64,000 bases of DNA from CAYXXZ01 sp964469165 (GCA_964469165.1 CAYXXZ010000004.1:6905-70904); one strand, 5' to 3'. Positions 49,714 through 59,586 are shown, counted from the stretch's first letter. Numbers and translations are program-made. The notes: generated by a model not told the origin, from the sequence alone.

Positions 49714-51042
49714 ATGGGTAAAACAAAACTGGCCAAGACACCTGAGCGTCCCGTAAACGCTCTGATCGGAAAGAACAGCCTGATGCTGTTCTTGCTCTGC
49801 CTGACATACGCCCTCAGTTATTTCGACCGCATGCTGATGGTTGTATTGGGAGAGTTGGTTAAGCAGGAATTCGCACTCTCCGACAAGCAGCTCTCTCTCC
49901 TGACGGGAGCGTCATTTGCCATTATGTATGGTGCTTGTGCCATCGCGGCAGGATGGCTGGTAGATAGATACAACAGAAAGCGAATATTGGCTTGGTCATT
50001 ATCTCTTTGGAGCGTGGCGACCATGGCTTGCGGCATGGCGGGCTCCTTCGTCCAGCTGGCAGCGGCCAGGGCTGCGGTTGGTGTAGGGGAAGCCGCCAAC
50101 GTGCCGGTCGCCATGTCCATGATCAGCGACATCTACAAAGCAGCAAAAAGACCGATGGCAACGGCCTTGTTCTTCAGTGGCGGGATGGCCAGTGTGCTGG
50201 CCAGCTTCGCCTTTGGAAGCTGGGTTGCGGAGCATTACGGCTGGCGCATGGCTTTCCTGTGGGCGGGACCACCCGGCTTTATTCTGGCATTGCTGATTAT
50301 CTTTTTTACTCGAGAACCCGACCGCGAAGCGGCCCCCGCCTCTTCCGATGACGGCTCCACTCCGACCAATCAAAATGGCTTCCGTCTCATTTTGAACAAC
50401 CCTGCTCTCGTTTGGCTACTGCTGGCCGGGGGGATTGGCGGGTTTACCAGTGTCGGCATGATCCAGTGGCTGCCGATATTCTTCATCAGGAGTCACGGCC
50501 TCAGTCAGGCCGATATCGGTACCCTGTTCGGCCCTGTGATGGCTGTCGCCATGACGGGAGGGATGTTGGCGGGAGGCTGGATTGGCAATCGCATCGCAGC
50601 AAAATCTGTGCAAGGTCTCATCCAGCTTTGCATTGGAGCAATGCTGTTGATCGCACCGCTGTACCTCTCCGCCTTGTGGGTAAGCTCTGTCGCCTTATCT
50701 CTGGTTTTCACCTTTCTGGGTACCGCTTTGAGTGTTGCATACTCACCTTGTTTTTCCGCCGCCTGGCAGACGATCTGTGATCCTCGCGCACGCGGCATTG
50801 CAGGCGGTATCACCGCGTTCGGCTCCATATTATTGGGCGGCGCCCTCTGTACCTTTATCATTGGTGCATTGAGCGACTACTGGTCATCAACCATGGGTAG
50901 CGAAAGTCTACGCTACGCGGTGTCCGTGGGAACAGCCGTATTCTGTGTACTGACTGCAATATTCTTCTTTATTTCCATGAAACTGCAAACCCGGTCTTCA
51001 CTTCGTGTACGCCAACATAACAGCCCACGAGTCGATCCTTGA
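49714..51042 (+). CDS. Major facilitator superfamily transporter
   Basis: A 442-residue MFS protein with about twelve helices. The first loop motif is GWLVDRYNRKRILAWSLSLWS (the G-x-x-x-D-R-x-x-R-K pattern), with AARAAVGVGEAANVPVAMSMISDIYKAAKRP in the fourth-fifth helix region and a variable middle loop. It resembles spinster/MucK-type MFS proteins. It should move the pathway substrate or product across the inner membrane; direction unknown. The ATG at 49714 or the in-frame ATG at 49675 is possible. It overlaps the next gene by 4 bases. Confidence 0.88.
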   Translation: MGKTKLAKTPERPVNALIGKNSLMLFLLCLTYALSYFDRMLMVVLGELVKQEFALSDKQLSLLTGASFAIMYGACAIAAGWLVDRYNRKRILAWSLSLWSVATMACGMAGSFVQLAAARAAVGVGEAANVPVAMSMISDIYKAAKRPMATALFFSGGMASVLASFAFGSWVAEHYGWRMAFLWAGPPGFILALLIIFFTREPDREAAPASSDDGSTPTNQNGFRLILNNPALVWLLLAGGIGGFTSVGMIQWLPIFFIRSHGLSQADIGTLFGPVMAVAMTGGMLAGGWIGNRIAAKSVQGLIQLCIGAMLLIAPLYLSALWVSSVALSLVFTFLGTALSVAYSPCFSAAWQTICDPRARGIAGGITAFGSILLGGALCTFIIGALSDYWSSTMGSESLRYAVSVGTAVFCVLTAIFFFISMKLQTRSSLRVRQHNSPRVDP

Positions 51043-52655
51043 GACGTTACGACTACATCATCGTAGGCGCAGGCTCCGCTGGATGTGTGTTGGCCGAACG
51101 ACTGTCGGCGGACCCGAAAAACCAAGTCCTGCTACTTGAGGAAGGCCAGCACAAGGATAACTGGTTGGTGAAAATGCCTCGAGGTATTGGCAAACTGTTG
51201 TCGGATACACATCGGGTGTCCACCTTCGAGGCGCAAATCAATGAGAAACAACATCAGCTCTGGCTTAGGGGCAGGATGCTCGGCGGCACCAGCTCGGTCA
51301 ACGGCGCATTATGGTTGCGAGGAGAGCGACAAACGTACGACTCGTTGATGAACCAGGGTATCGAGGGCTGGAGCTGGAACGACATGCTACCCTGCTTTCG
51401 TAGTATCGAGAGCCATGAATCCGGGAAAAGTGACTTGCACGGCGATGACGGTCCGATCCCTGTAAGAACGCATCCCCGTCGGTCCCGTATGACGGATGCA
51501 CTGATAGCGTCAGGCCTGGTATCCGGACTCCCCCTCAAGCAGGACGTCAATGACGGCGGCGGCGAAGGTGTCGGCTATATACAGCACAACATTGGCCGGG
51601 ATGGCCGGCGTAGAAGTGCAGCGGCTGCATTCCTTGCCCACGCCCGCCAGCGTCCCAACCTCACAATAGAGGCCGGTGTACGCGCCAACAGATTTATCTT
51701 CGAAGGCCGGCGCGCAATAGCCGCATCTTGCACCCGTCAAGGCCAAGTAATCGAGTACCACGCAAACAGGGAGATCATTTCCTGCGCTGGTGCACTGGTA
51801 TCACCACAGCTCCTTCTTCATTCCGGCATTGGGGAGGCCAGGCAACTTCGAGCGCTGGGCATCAACACAATCGCCGACAGTCCACAGGTAGGCAAAAATC
51901 TGCAAGAACACCTGGTGCTCGCACTTAGATTTCACGTCAAACACTGGCGGGATAGCCACAATCGCGAATTTGGCGGCTGGCGCCTGCTGCGGAATGTACT
52001 TTCTTACTTGTCGAACGGGCAAGGTATCTTTGCCACGGGCATCCATGAAGTCGCTGCACAGCTTCGCGAAGGCGAAACCTGGGCCGCTGATACTCGCATC
52101 ATGTACACCCCCTTTAGCACAAAGCGAGACAATCCGCGCTGCTTCGAAGAACTGCCAGGGGTGCAATTGCAGGGCTTTGGTCTCTACCCGGAAAGCCGCG
52201 GCGATATATCCATTGTCTCCCCCGATTTCTGCACACCTCCTCGCATCCGGCCAAATTATTTATCCGCACCGCACGATCAGGCGATGGCAGTGGCAGTGGT
52301 TCGTCATATGAGAAAGCTCATGAATCACCCGGCCTTAAGAGACTTGATCATCGGAGAAACGGACGAGACAGCATCCGCACAGACGGACGAGGAAGTTCTG
52401 GAACTTTTTCGACGGTACGGCACCCCTGGTTTTCACGCAATTGGTACCTGCGCCATGGGAGGCACTGATGCCGTTCTGGATTCCCGGCTGCGTGTGCGAG
52501 GTGTCGAGGGGCTGAGGGTGGTGGACTGTTCAATCTTTCCGCACATGGTATCAGGGCACACCAACGCGCCTGTCATGGCGGCCGCCTGGCATGCAGCCAC
52601 AATGATTCTCGAAGACAATAACCCGAAATCGGAGGACAACAGTGGACAGAAATAA
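51039..52655 (+). CDS. GMC-family FAD oxidoreductase
   Basis: A 538-residue glucose-methanol-choline oxidoreductase. The FAD Rossmann motif is YDYIIVGAGSAGCVLAERLS at the N-terminus, followed by LRGRMLGGTSSVNGALWLRG and GALVSPQLLLHSGIGEARQL. Near the C-terminus are the TCAMGG segment and GHTNAPVMAAAWHAA with the catalytic His and Asn. It oxidises an alcohol to an aldehyde or ketone, closest to choline/alcohol dehydrogenases. The start is a TTG at 51039 in a TTGA overlap with the MFS stop. Confidence 0.9.
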   Translation: MRRYDYIIVGAGSAGCVLAERLSADPKNQVLLLEEGQHKDNWLVKMPRGIGKLLSDTHRVSTFEAQINEKQHQLWLRGRMLGGTSSVNGALWLRGERQTYDSLMNQGIEGWSWNDMLPCFRSIESHESGKSDLHGDDGPIPVRTHPRRSRMTDALIASGLVSGLPLKQDVNDGGGEGVGYIQHNIGRDGRRRSAAAAFLAHARQRPNLTIEAGVRANRFIFEGRRAIAASCTRQGQVIEYHANREIISCAGALVSPQLLLHSGIGEARQLRALGINTIADSPQVGKNLQEHLVLALRFHVKHWRDSHNREFGGWRLLRNVLSYLSNGQGIFATGIHEVAAQLREGETWAADTRIMYTPFSTKRDNPRCFEELPGVQLQGFGLYPESRGDISIVSPDFCTPPRIRPNYLSAPHDQAMAVAVVRHMRKLMNHPALRDLIIGETDETASAQTDEEVLELFRRYGTPGFHAIGTCAMGGTDAVLDSRLRVRGVEGLRVVDCSIFPHMVSGHTNAPVMAAAWHAATMILEDNNPKSEDNSGQK

Positions 52656-53415
52656 ACGCTTCCTGGGAAAGGTTGCTCTAGTCACCGGCGGCAATGGCGG
52701 CATAGGCTTCGCCACTGCACAGCGCTTTGCACAAGAGGGCGCAAATGTCGTCATCGCCGCAAGGCGTGACACTGAGGGTCGTGCAGCCGTCGAACGAATT
52801 ATCGCCAATGGGGGCACCGCTCATTTTGTGCAAACCGATGTGTCGGACGCCGCATCGGCGCGCCATATGGTGAAAGAATGTGAAAGAGTCTTCGGAGGGC
52901 TGGACTTCGCATACAACAATGCCGGCATCACTGGCAGTACGTCAGCCCCCATTGTCGACGCCGATGTAAATATGTTTGACCAGGTCATGGCCATCAATGC
53001 CCGCGGTGTCTGGCTGTCGATGAAATATGAATTCGAGGCCATGCTCAAGCGCGGTGGCGGCGCTATTGTGAACTGCAGTTCTACCGCCGGCATCAACGGT
53101 GGTACCGGTAATGCAAGCGCCTACTACGCAAGCAAGCACGCCGTCATCGGCATGACGAAACAGGTCGCCGCCGAAGGCGCTCGCCAAAACATTCGCGTCA
53201 ACGCCGTTCTTCCCGGCCTTGTAATCACCGATATCACCCGTAACAGCTTCCGCGACAACCCCGACAAGCTTGAACGCTTCTACGAACGGATACCCATGAG
53301 TCGCGCGGGTAATGTCGATGAAGTGGCAAATGCCGTCCTCTGGCTCTGTAGCGACGAAAGCAGTTTCGTAACGGGCGCAGCTCTACCTGTGGATGGTGGG
53401 ACAATCATAGATTAA
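52642..53415 (+). CDS. Short-chain dehydrogenase/reductase
   Basis: A 257-residue classical SDR. The cofactor motif is TGGNGGIGFA (residues 15-24), followed by NNAG, the catalytic Ser in VNCSSTAG and the Y-x3-K in AYYASKHAVIG. The Arg pair AARRD after the second strand favours NADP or NAD with mixed preference. The end carries the VTGAALPVDGG consensus. It starts with GTG inside the end of the GMC gene (14-base overlap). It should oxidise or reduce a secondary alcohol of the pathway substrate. Confidence 0.92.
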   Translation: MDRNKRFLGKVALVTGGNGGIGFATAQRFAQEGANVVIAARRDTEGRAAVERIIANGGTAHFVQTDVSDAASARHMVKECERVFGGLDFAYNNAGITGSTSAPIVDADVNMFDQVMAINARGVWLSMKYEFEAMLKRGGGAIVNCSSTAGINGGTGNASAYYASKHAVIGMTKQVAAEGARQNIRVNAVLPGLVITDITRNSFRDNPDKLERFYERIPMSRAGNVDEVANAVLWLCSDESSFVTGAALPVDGGTIID

Positions 53416-53615
53416 TCAGCAGCGGATCATTCTCGCTCTCGCCAAATAGTGGCTACTTCATCATAGCTCGCCAGTGACTCGCGCACCGGTCTTATCACGG
53501 ATGAATATGTTGAGAAAATCCTCTGCCGGGATATACAACCTCGACCTTGAACCATAGGTCTACCCGAGCATGATGCAAAGAATTGTTCGGAAATCCATTG
53601 TGATCAACTTACCGC

Positions 53616-53647
53616 TCTCCGACAGTACTTCCTGGCACTGTCGGAGA
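53616..53647. terminator. Hairpin between convergent SDR and TonB receptor genes
   Basis: An 11-base perfect inverted pair (TCTCCGACAGT / ACTGTCGGAGA) with a 10-base loop, in a 284-base gap between convergent genes. It is well placed to stop transcription from both sides, but no long T-run follows, so this is only a probable terminator. Confidence 0.4.
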
Positions 53648-53699
53648 ACGATAACAGCCAACTACCAGCCCCTTTTCTCAATAATTTGCAACGTATTCC

Positions 53700-55955
53700 T
53701 CAGTACTCATAACCAATCTTTATTCCGTAGGTTCTGGGAGCATTTGGCGCCAGCAAAGTACCCTGCGGCGTGGCTTGCTGTGTCGCCTGCAGGATATACT
53801 CATCGTTTGTCAGGTTGCGACCCCAGAGTGTAACTTTGAGCCCCTTGTATCCGGCAGGTGAGAAGCTGAAATTTCCATCGAGCAACCCGTAGGAGGGATT
53901 CTCTACCCGATTATCCGGGTTAAAGTAAGATTTACTTTTGTAGGCATAGTTGGCAGATAGCAAGAAGTCTCCCACCCGGGACGGGATACGATAGGAAAAT
54001 CCCACATTGAAGCTGACTTCCGGGGCACTTGGCGGACGATTTCCCGAAGCATCTCCACCAATGATCTGAGTAACGTTTCCACCGGGTGGATTCGGATTGG
54101 GGTTGATAAAGGGTGCATTCTGAAAGGACTCATATTCCGCATCGACATAGGTAACGGAGCCATGCAAATCCAGCCCATCCACCACACTGACTTGCAGCTC
54201 CGCTTCAACACCTTTCGATTCAGCACTGGCAGCATTCAAAAGAACAATACCCAGGCCATCAAATCTCTGTACCTGAAGATCACTGATATCCCAATAGAAT
54301 GCGGCCAGGTTCAATCTTACCCTGTTGGCAAACAGCTCGGTTTTAGCGCCGATCTCGTACGCATCCAGCACTTCAGGCTTCACCGCTGGTATCGCCAGAG
54401 GGAGTGTATTGTAGGTGCCTGACTTGTACCCTCTACTGGCAGACACATAAAGAAGCACGTTATCATTCAGCTTGTGATCGAGGGCGGCGCGATAGGTGAG
54501 CTTCTCGAAGCTTTCTCCGTCGGAAACATCACCAGTATTGACTCTGACGTCAAGAACAGGATCTACAACGTCATTATGGCCCTTGGCATCAACTTTATCC
54601 GTCGTGTGCCTGCCGCCAAGCGTTAAATTGGTGCGTGGCATAATCTCATAGGTAGCCTGGAAGAAAGCCGCGTAGCTCTTGACATCCTGCTTGGTGAATA
54701 TTTGATACTCGCCATTGGGCAACCCGAAATTATTCTGCCACTGGATGCCCGTAAACCTGGCAGGATTATATTCCACCTGAAAATCCATATAGTACAGCCC
54801 GACAGTCCAGTCCAGCCGACCGTCATCATTGGACTGCAAACGCAGCTCCTGGGTGAACACATCAAGATCAAAATTTCCTTCGTAATCGAACACAGGGATT
54901 GGCATGCGATCACTGTCTGCCCGATATATCCCCTCCAGCGTATGATAATTACTGACCGAAATAAGATCTGCGAATGCGAGCTCGTGCTCCAGAGTCATCG
55001 CAACGCCCCAACCCTCGTTAGAGGCTTCATCTTTACCGTCGCTGATGCTATCGTAGCGGTCTTCAGACGGGGGGTAAATAAAATCAAACGGTGGCACAGC
55101 AATTGGTCCGTGGGTGCCGGAAACCCATGTTGAATACATCGCTCGACTGTCGCGTCCCTTTGTATAATCACCTGTCAGAATAAGCTTCGTTTTCTCTGAA
55201 GGCCTGTAGACGCTCTTTGAACGCACAGCAACATTCCAGCCCAGATGAAAATCGTCTCCGGCGCTGGGGTTGGGTACGTAGCCCGGATGAGTCACTGGCA
55301 GGTTGATTACTTTCCCGTAGCCGTCGAATTGTTCCTCATAACGAACCGAGATATCCGTAGCGAGGTTTTCTGCAATGCCGGTGCTGGCATACAAACTGGC
55401 TTCAACAGAATCGTAGTTACCGTAACCTACTTCCGCCTTCACCGTTGTCTCTTCCACGGGGTCGCGAGTGATAATGTGCACAAGTCCGGCCACCGCGTTG
55501 CGTCCAAAAAGGGTGCCTTGCGGCCCTTTGAGCACCTCTACACGCTCAACATTATTAAGCTTCAACAATTCCGGGGCCAGCCTCGGGTAGTACACCCCAT
55601 CGATATAGGTAGCCACGCTGGCTTCGTTACCTTGGGCCGTTGCCGGGTTACCCAGCCCCCTGATGAAAAGGTTCACAGAACCTGCGGACTCCTGGATATT
55701 CAGAGCTGACACCAATTTTGGCAGCTCCATCGCCGAGTTGATATTGAAGTTATCCAGGCCTTCTGCCTGGATTGCTTCTATGGAGATCGGTACATCCTGA
55801 AGGTTTTCGCTTCTCCGCTGTGCCACTACGATGATTTCTTCCAACCCTCCACCCGACAGCGGTTTGGCTTCCTGAGCATAGCCGAAAGCAGTATGCCCCA
55901 GAGCGACCAAAGATCCACAAACCAACGTCACACCTTCTAAACGCCACTTACGCAT
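53700..55955 (-). CDS. TonB-dependent receptor of the island
   Basis: A 751-residue outer-membrane receptor. Signal peptide (ending GYAQ), then EEIIVVAQRRSENLQDVPISIEAI, a plug with LFIRGLGNPATAQGNEASVATYIDGVYYPR and VERVEVLKGPQGTLFGRNAVAGLVHIITRDP, and a barrel ending RTYGIKIGYEY. This type is common in marine and sphingomonad bacteria for carbohydrates, terpenoids or other organic molecules, not iron in particular. No B12 riboswitch precedes it. It is divergent from the P450 gene and convergent with the SDR, so it probably imports the island's substrate. Confidence 0.9.
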   Translation of the reverse strand: MRKWRLEGVTLVCGSLVALGHTAFGYAQEAKPLSGGGLEEIIVVAQRRSENLQDVPISIEAIQAEGLDNFNINSAMELPKLVSALNIQESAGSVNLFIRGLGNPATAQGNEASVATYIDGVYYPRLAPELLKLNNVERVEVLKGPQGTLFGRNAVAGLVHIITRDPVEETTVKAEVGYGNYDSVEASLYASTGIAENLATDISVRYEEQFDGYGKVINLPVTHPGYVPNPSAGDDFHLGWNVAVRSKSVYRPSEKTKLILTGDYTKGRDSRAMYSTWVSGTHGPIAVPPFDFIYPPSEDRYDSISDGKDEASNEGWGVAMTLEHELAFADLISVSNYHTLEGIYRADSDRMPIPVFDYEGNFDLDVFTQELRLQSNDDGRLDWTVGLYYMDFQVEYNPARFTGIQWQNNFGLPNGEYQIFTKQDVKSYAAFFQATYEIMPRTNLTLGGRHTTDKVDAKGHNDVVDPVLDVRVNTGDVSDGESFEKLTYRAALDHKLNDNVLLYVSASRGYKSGTYNTLPLAIPAVKPEVLDAYEIGAKTELFANRVRLNLAAFYWDISDLQVQRFDGLGIVLLNAASAESKGVEAELQVSVVDGLDLHGSVTYVDAEYESFQNAPFINPNPNPPGGNVTQIIGGDASGNRPPSAPEVSFNVGFSYRIPSRVGDFLLSANYAYKSKSYFNPDNRVENPSYGLLDGNFSFSPAGYKGLKVTLWGRNLTNDEYILQATQQATPQGTLLAPNAPRTYGIKIGYEY

Positions 55956-56312
55956 TATTCTCCCCCATCAGCACTATCGATTATCCGATTATTGTTAATC
56001 TCGAATATCTATTGATACCCAAAAGCGGCAGTCTACGTAACCGCACCGAAGGATATTTGATAAGCCTGGCTTTCTACCAAGTTTACGGATTTACGATTTT
56101 ATTTTGAACGATTTCGTGACTTCACCCATAACCTCACCAGACATTTATAATGCAAGATCCGCCAATCCGAGCACCCTTGACGACACTTTGGAGAAGTTTC
56201 CTCTCTACATCTTTCTGGGTGGCCAGGTTTGCCACGAATTTGGCGGTCTTCGCCATTCAACGAGCTTTCCCTATACGACAACATCTCCTATATTCCAATA
56301 ATCCGTCGCCAG
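55956..56312. promoter_or_regulatory. Divergent promoter region, TonB receptor / P450
   Basis: A 357-base AT-rich gap with no gene supported. It must contain the promoters of both flanking genes. The stretch near 55980-56100 is rich in A/T words (ATTATTGTTAATC, TTTTATTTTG), but no clear regulator palindrome was found. Confidence 0.45.
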
Positions 56313-57581
56313 ATGCGGACAGCACAATCCGGGGAGAACAGAAAATTGAATGTGATCGACGATATCGACCTGATGCGACAGCCCCAGACACAAGGGCTCG
56401 CCTTTGTGGAGCGGATCAACCATCTCCGGGAACAGGATCCGGTTTTTTGGAGCGATGCTTCCAACTGCTGGATCGTCACCCGGTTCCAGGATGTGAGTGA
56501 TGGCTTCGAGGGTAAACTGCCTCTCCTGAGCGGGGGCAGAAATGAATTCTCTCTGGCTGTGATCCCTCATGAAGAACGGGCCAAACGTATACCGACGCTG
56601 CATCGTTACGTAAAACATTGGATAGTGAATGTGGACGCCCCACAGCATACCCGCCTCCGCAGATTGGCCATGAAGGCTTTTACCAAGAAAATCGTTGAAA
56701 GCATCAGGCCATTGGCGAAACGTAGAGTCGACAGCTTGCTGGATATGGCCGCAAAGAAAATTGTAGTTGAATTCAATGAGGAAATAGCCAGACCTCTCCC
56801 CGGCTACGTCCTGTTCAAGCTGATCGGCTTCTCCGAGAATCACTTCAAGCACCTGAGGGAGTGGAGCAACGCCATGGTCGAGGGGGTATCGGTTGCCAAT
56901 CCACCGCCACACCTGGTGGAAAGAGCCGATTGGGCAGTTGGCGAAATGACCAAGGTAATCCTGGAGGAGCTGGACAAAAGAAGAGAAGATCCACGAGATG
57001 ATCTCCTGACATCCCTGCTCAACAGTTCCGAAGGCAGCGAGAGCCTCAGTATTGACGAAGTGGTTGCTACGATGCACATCATTATCATTGCTGGCCACGA
57101 CACTACAGCAAACACGATGACACTGGGTTTGGAAGCTCTGAGTCGCCACCCTCAAGCCTGGGATTACATATATCACCATCCAGAAAGCATCCTGAATTGC
57201 ATCAATGAGCTGATGCGATACACCTCGATGTCGTCAGGACAGTCACGTATCGTTGGTGAAGATTTTCAGTGGCACGGCAAAAAATTGAAGAAAGATGACA
57301 TCGTATTCCTGTCGATCATGGGTGCGAACCACGACCCCAGGGTATTTACATCACCAGAGAAACTGGACTTTACAAGAAATACAGAAAAATCTCAGGTATT
57401 TGCACCCGGAATACACCACTGCATAGGGCATCTTCTGGCAAAGATGCAGCTATGTGAATTTTTTCAAACACTGGTAACACGGTTTTCGTCCGTCGAGATA
57501 CTCGATGAACGGCTTGATTTCATGCCCGTTTCCGTTTTCAGGGGAATGTACGGCATGAATGTGCGCTTCAACTCACGGTAG
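56313..57581 (+). CDS. Cytochrome P450
   Basis: A bacterial class I-type P450 of about 422 residues. The haem-binding motif is FAPGIHHCIG, with the Cys ligand; the I-helix oxygen-activation motif is AGHDTT; the K-helix E-x-x-R is ELMR. The N-terminal C-helix region is VNVDAPQHTRLRRLAMKAFT. There is no membrane anchor, so it is soluble and needs a ferredoxin and reductase, neither of which is visible here. The start is uncertain: ATG at 56313 is used, but a TTG/GTG near 56347-56353 with GGGGAG upstream is also good. It should hydroxylate the island's hydrophobic substrate. Confidence 0.9.
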   Translation: MRTAQSGENRKLNVIDDIDLMRQPQTQGLAFVERINHLREQDPVFWSDASNCWIVTRFQDVSDGFEGKLPLLSGGRNEFSLAVIPHEERAKRIPTLHRYVKHWIVNVDAPQHTRLRRLAMKAFTKKIVESIRPLAKRRVDSLLDMAAKKIVVEFNEEIARPLPGYVLFKLIGFSENHFKHLREWSNAMVEGVSVANPPPHLVERADWAVGEMTKVILEELDKRREDPRDDLLTSLLNSSEGSESLSIDEVVATMHIIIIAGHDTTANTMTLGLEALSRHPQAWDYIYHHPESILNCINELMRYTSMSSGQSRIVGEDFQWHGKKLKKDDIVFLSIMGANHDPRVFTSPEKLDFTRNTEKSQVFAPGIHHCIGHLLAKMQLCEFFQTLVTRFSSVEILDERLDFMPVSVFRGMYGMNVRFNSR

Positions 57582-58092
57582 CAGGCGGGCCGCACTTCTG
57601 GTCGAATTTGATGATGACCCGCTCCTGGTCGTTTCATGAAATGCAGGTGACGCAAACGGAGCACGAGATACCCATTGTCGTGCTCGAATCCGCCCTATTA
57701 TCGTAAAAGCTTCCGAGAGGGAGCCCTGTGTGGGGATGCGCTGCCGGTGCAGGAGCCTGCCTGCAGGCGACCCTTGTTGTGCATACCTTGGTGGCGACTC
57801 CACATAGTAACAACCCCACCGCTCGCATGCTGCGCATACGACACACCTTGAGACTGGGGCCTCGAGCGGTGCTTCACTGCTGCCACAGAGTCGTCCTTAT
57901 CCGTGCGGAAGGGAACGTCATAATATGTGCAGACACCGGCAAACCGGTAACTGGTGTAATTCCAGCAACGGCAAAGCATCGAAATTTGTCACCTTTTCCA
58001 CACAACAACGTCTATTGGGCATACATTCCATTAACTGTTGATGAATTATCCTCTCATCTGGGTTGAGCGCCAATTTTAAAGGAGCTATCGCC
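57582..58092. other. Intergenic region before the ECF sigma gene
   Basis: About 510 bases without a supported gene. It contains a copy of the GGAGCCTGCCTGCAGGCGAC-type repeat (57748-57770) with a partial right arm (GTGGCGACTCC) near 57790. It should hold the sigma gene promoter near its right end. Confidence 0.45.
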
Positions 58093-58812
58093 ATGACTGA
58101 ATCGGCAAGCAAGGTCGATGACCCGCTGGCCAGTTTATCTGACATCGACCTTGTGGAACGTGCCAGGATAGGCAGCAGCACAGCATTTGAACTCATTGTG
58201 CGGCGCCATAACCGGACACTTTTTCGCGCTGCACGAGGTGTGCTCAACGATGACGGGCTGGCACAGGAAGCGGTGCAGGAAGCTTATCTGAAGGCTTTTA
58301 CGTCCCTTGATTCCTTTCAAGCGCGATCCTCACTCAAGACCTGGCTGACGCGCATCGTTGTCAACCAGGCGATAGATTTCTCGCGCCGCAATCACCCCGC
58401 AGTTTCATTGGAGGAAAACATTACTTATCTGCACGGTCGTTCATCTGAAGGGGGAAACATGGCAGGACGCATCGTTGACCATTCCGGCCCGGAAACCGAA
58501 GCCGCTCGCCAGGAAACCAAACTTCTCTTGGAAGATGCGATTCGGCGTTTACCAGCCATCTACCGCAGCGTCCTTATCCTCCGGGATGTCGAGGGCCTGT
58601 CTACCGCGGACAGTGCTTTTTGTCTGAATATCAATGAGGTGCTTGTAAAAAAACGTCTTTCCCGCGCACGAGAGATGCTTCGTCAAGACCTTCTCAAACG
58701 GCTGGAAACTGAGGTATCCGATATTTTTGACTTCGCCGGCAAGCGTTGCGACACCCTGACTGCTCAGGTCATGGCAGAGCTGACACGCCGGGGAATCATC
58801 AAACAGGGCTGA
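58093..58812 (+). CDS. ECF-type RNA polymerase sigma factor
   Basis: A 239-residue sigma-70-family factor with regions 2 and 4. Region 2 is AFELIVRRHNRTLFRAARGVLNDDGLAQEAVQEAYLKAFTSLDSF and LKTWLTRIVVNQAID; region 4 is LEDAIRRLPAIYRSVLILRDVEGLSTADSAFCLNINEVLVKKRLSRAREML. RBS AAAGGAG lies 8 bases before the ATG at 58093. No anti-sigma factor gene follows; instead a secreted protein gene starts 39 bases later. The C-terminal 35 residues with a Cys (FAGKRCDTLTAQVM) are beyond region 4 and could be an internal sensor, but this is inferred. Confidence 0.88.
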   Translation: MTESASKVDDPLASLSDIDLVERARIGSSTAFELIVRRHNRTLFRAARGVLNDDGLAQEAVQEAYLKAFTSLDSFQARSSLKTWLTRIVVNQAIDFSRRNHPAVSLEENITYLHGRSSEGGNMAGRIVDHSGPETEAARQETKLLLEDAIRRLPAIYRSVLILRDVEGLSTADSAFCLNINEVLVKKRLSRAREMLRQDLLKRLETEVSDIFDFAGKRCDTLTAQVMAELTRRGIIKQG

Positions 58813-58851
58813 CATCCGCTGCCCTGCTTTTACTATCAAGGAGAACAAACC

Positions 58852-59466
58852 ATGAAAATCAAAACGTTACTATTGACTGCCTGCACGGCAGCACTGGCGC
58901 TGAGCCCCTTATCGGGCGTCTTTGCCGAATCTGCCGAGGTTGCACCCAATATGTTCGGCGGGGCATCCTATCAGGGCGAACCTGCACTTGCGGTTACTTC
59001 GGCCTTGGTCAAAGCCGGTGGCGGCGCCGACGACTTCAGTTTTGCAAAAGCACTGGTCAACATGCTCGGCCAGGACACCGTCGAGGCCGAGATAGCAAAG
59101 CTGAATGAGCAGTATGGCGAAGAGGAAGTGAAGACTTTTATCGAGGGCATGGATCTGGCCATTGCCTACAGCCTGAAACGGGCGGGTGAGGCTGGTATCG
59201 CCCTACCCGCTCCCGCCGATCTTTCAGGACAGGAGCTTGCAAAAACGCTGGTTCAGGCTGGCACGACGCCCGACGGTACATTCTGGAGCGGCTATTTATT
59301 CGACAAAGCCATTTCTCATACATTGCACAATCAGGTTATGGGCGACATCAATGTCACGGCGGGTTACGAGGCCGACAAGACAACCCACAAAATCCTCAAC
59401 CAGGCCATGTATGACGTGGCTCAGGCACTTGGAATGAAGGACGTCAAGTTGGCTGCGCTGCATTAA
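58852..59466 (+). CDS. Secreted protein of unknown function, paired with the sigma factor
   Basis: A 204-residue protein with a good signal peptide (hydrophobic core TLLLTACTAALALSPL, cleavage near GVFAES). The mature part is acidic, with no Cys and about five predicted helices; it contains PALAVTSALVKAGGGADDFSFAKALVNML and a C-terminal HKILNQAMYDVAQALGMKD. I recognise no family. AAGGAG lies about 8 bases before the ATG. The 39-base gap suggests co-transcription with the sigma factor, so it may be a target or partner in an extracytoplasmic response. Confidence 0.75.
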   Translation: MKIKTLLLTACTAALALSPLSGVFAESAEVAPNMFGGASYQGEPALAVTSALVKAGGGADDFSFAKALVNMLGQDTVEAEIAKLNEQYGEEEVKTFIEGMDLAIAYSLKRAGEAGIALPAPADLSGQELAKTLVQAGTTPDGTFWSGYLFDKAISHTLHNQVMGDINVTAGYEADKTTHKILNQAMYDVAQALGMKDVKLAALH

Positions 59467-59586
59467 ATGCCTACCTGTACCGCGGTTGGAAATTTTGACC
59501 ACTAGCTGTCGCTGCAAGAGCCTGTTCATAATCTACTGTCCAGGTCGCTTGCAGGCAAGCTCCTACATCCGCACAGGTATCTCCGT

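Noticed and set aside
57728..58066. Open frame of about 112 residues before the sigma gene.
   Set aside because: It starts within a dispersed repeat, has no ribosome-binding site and no similarity to a known family.
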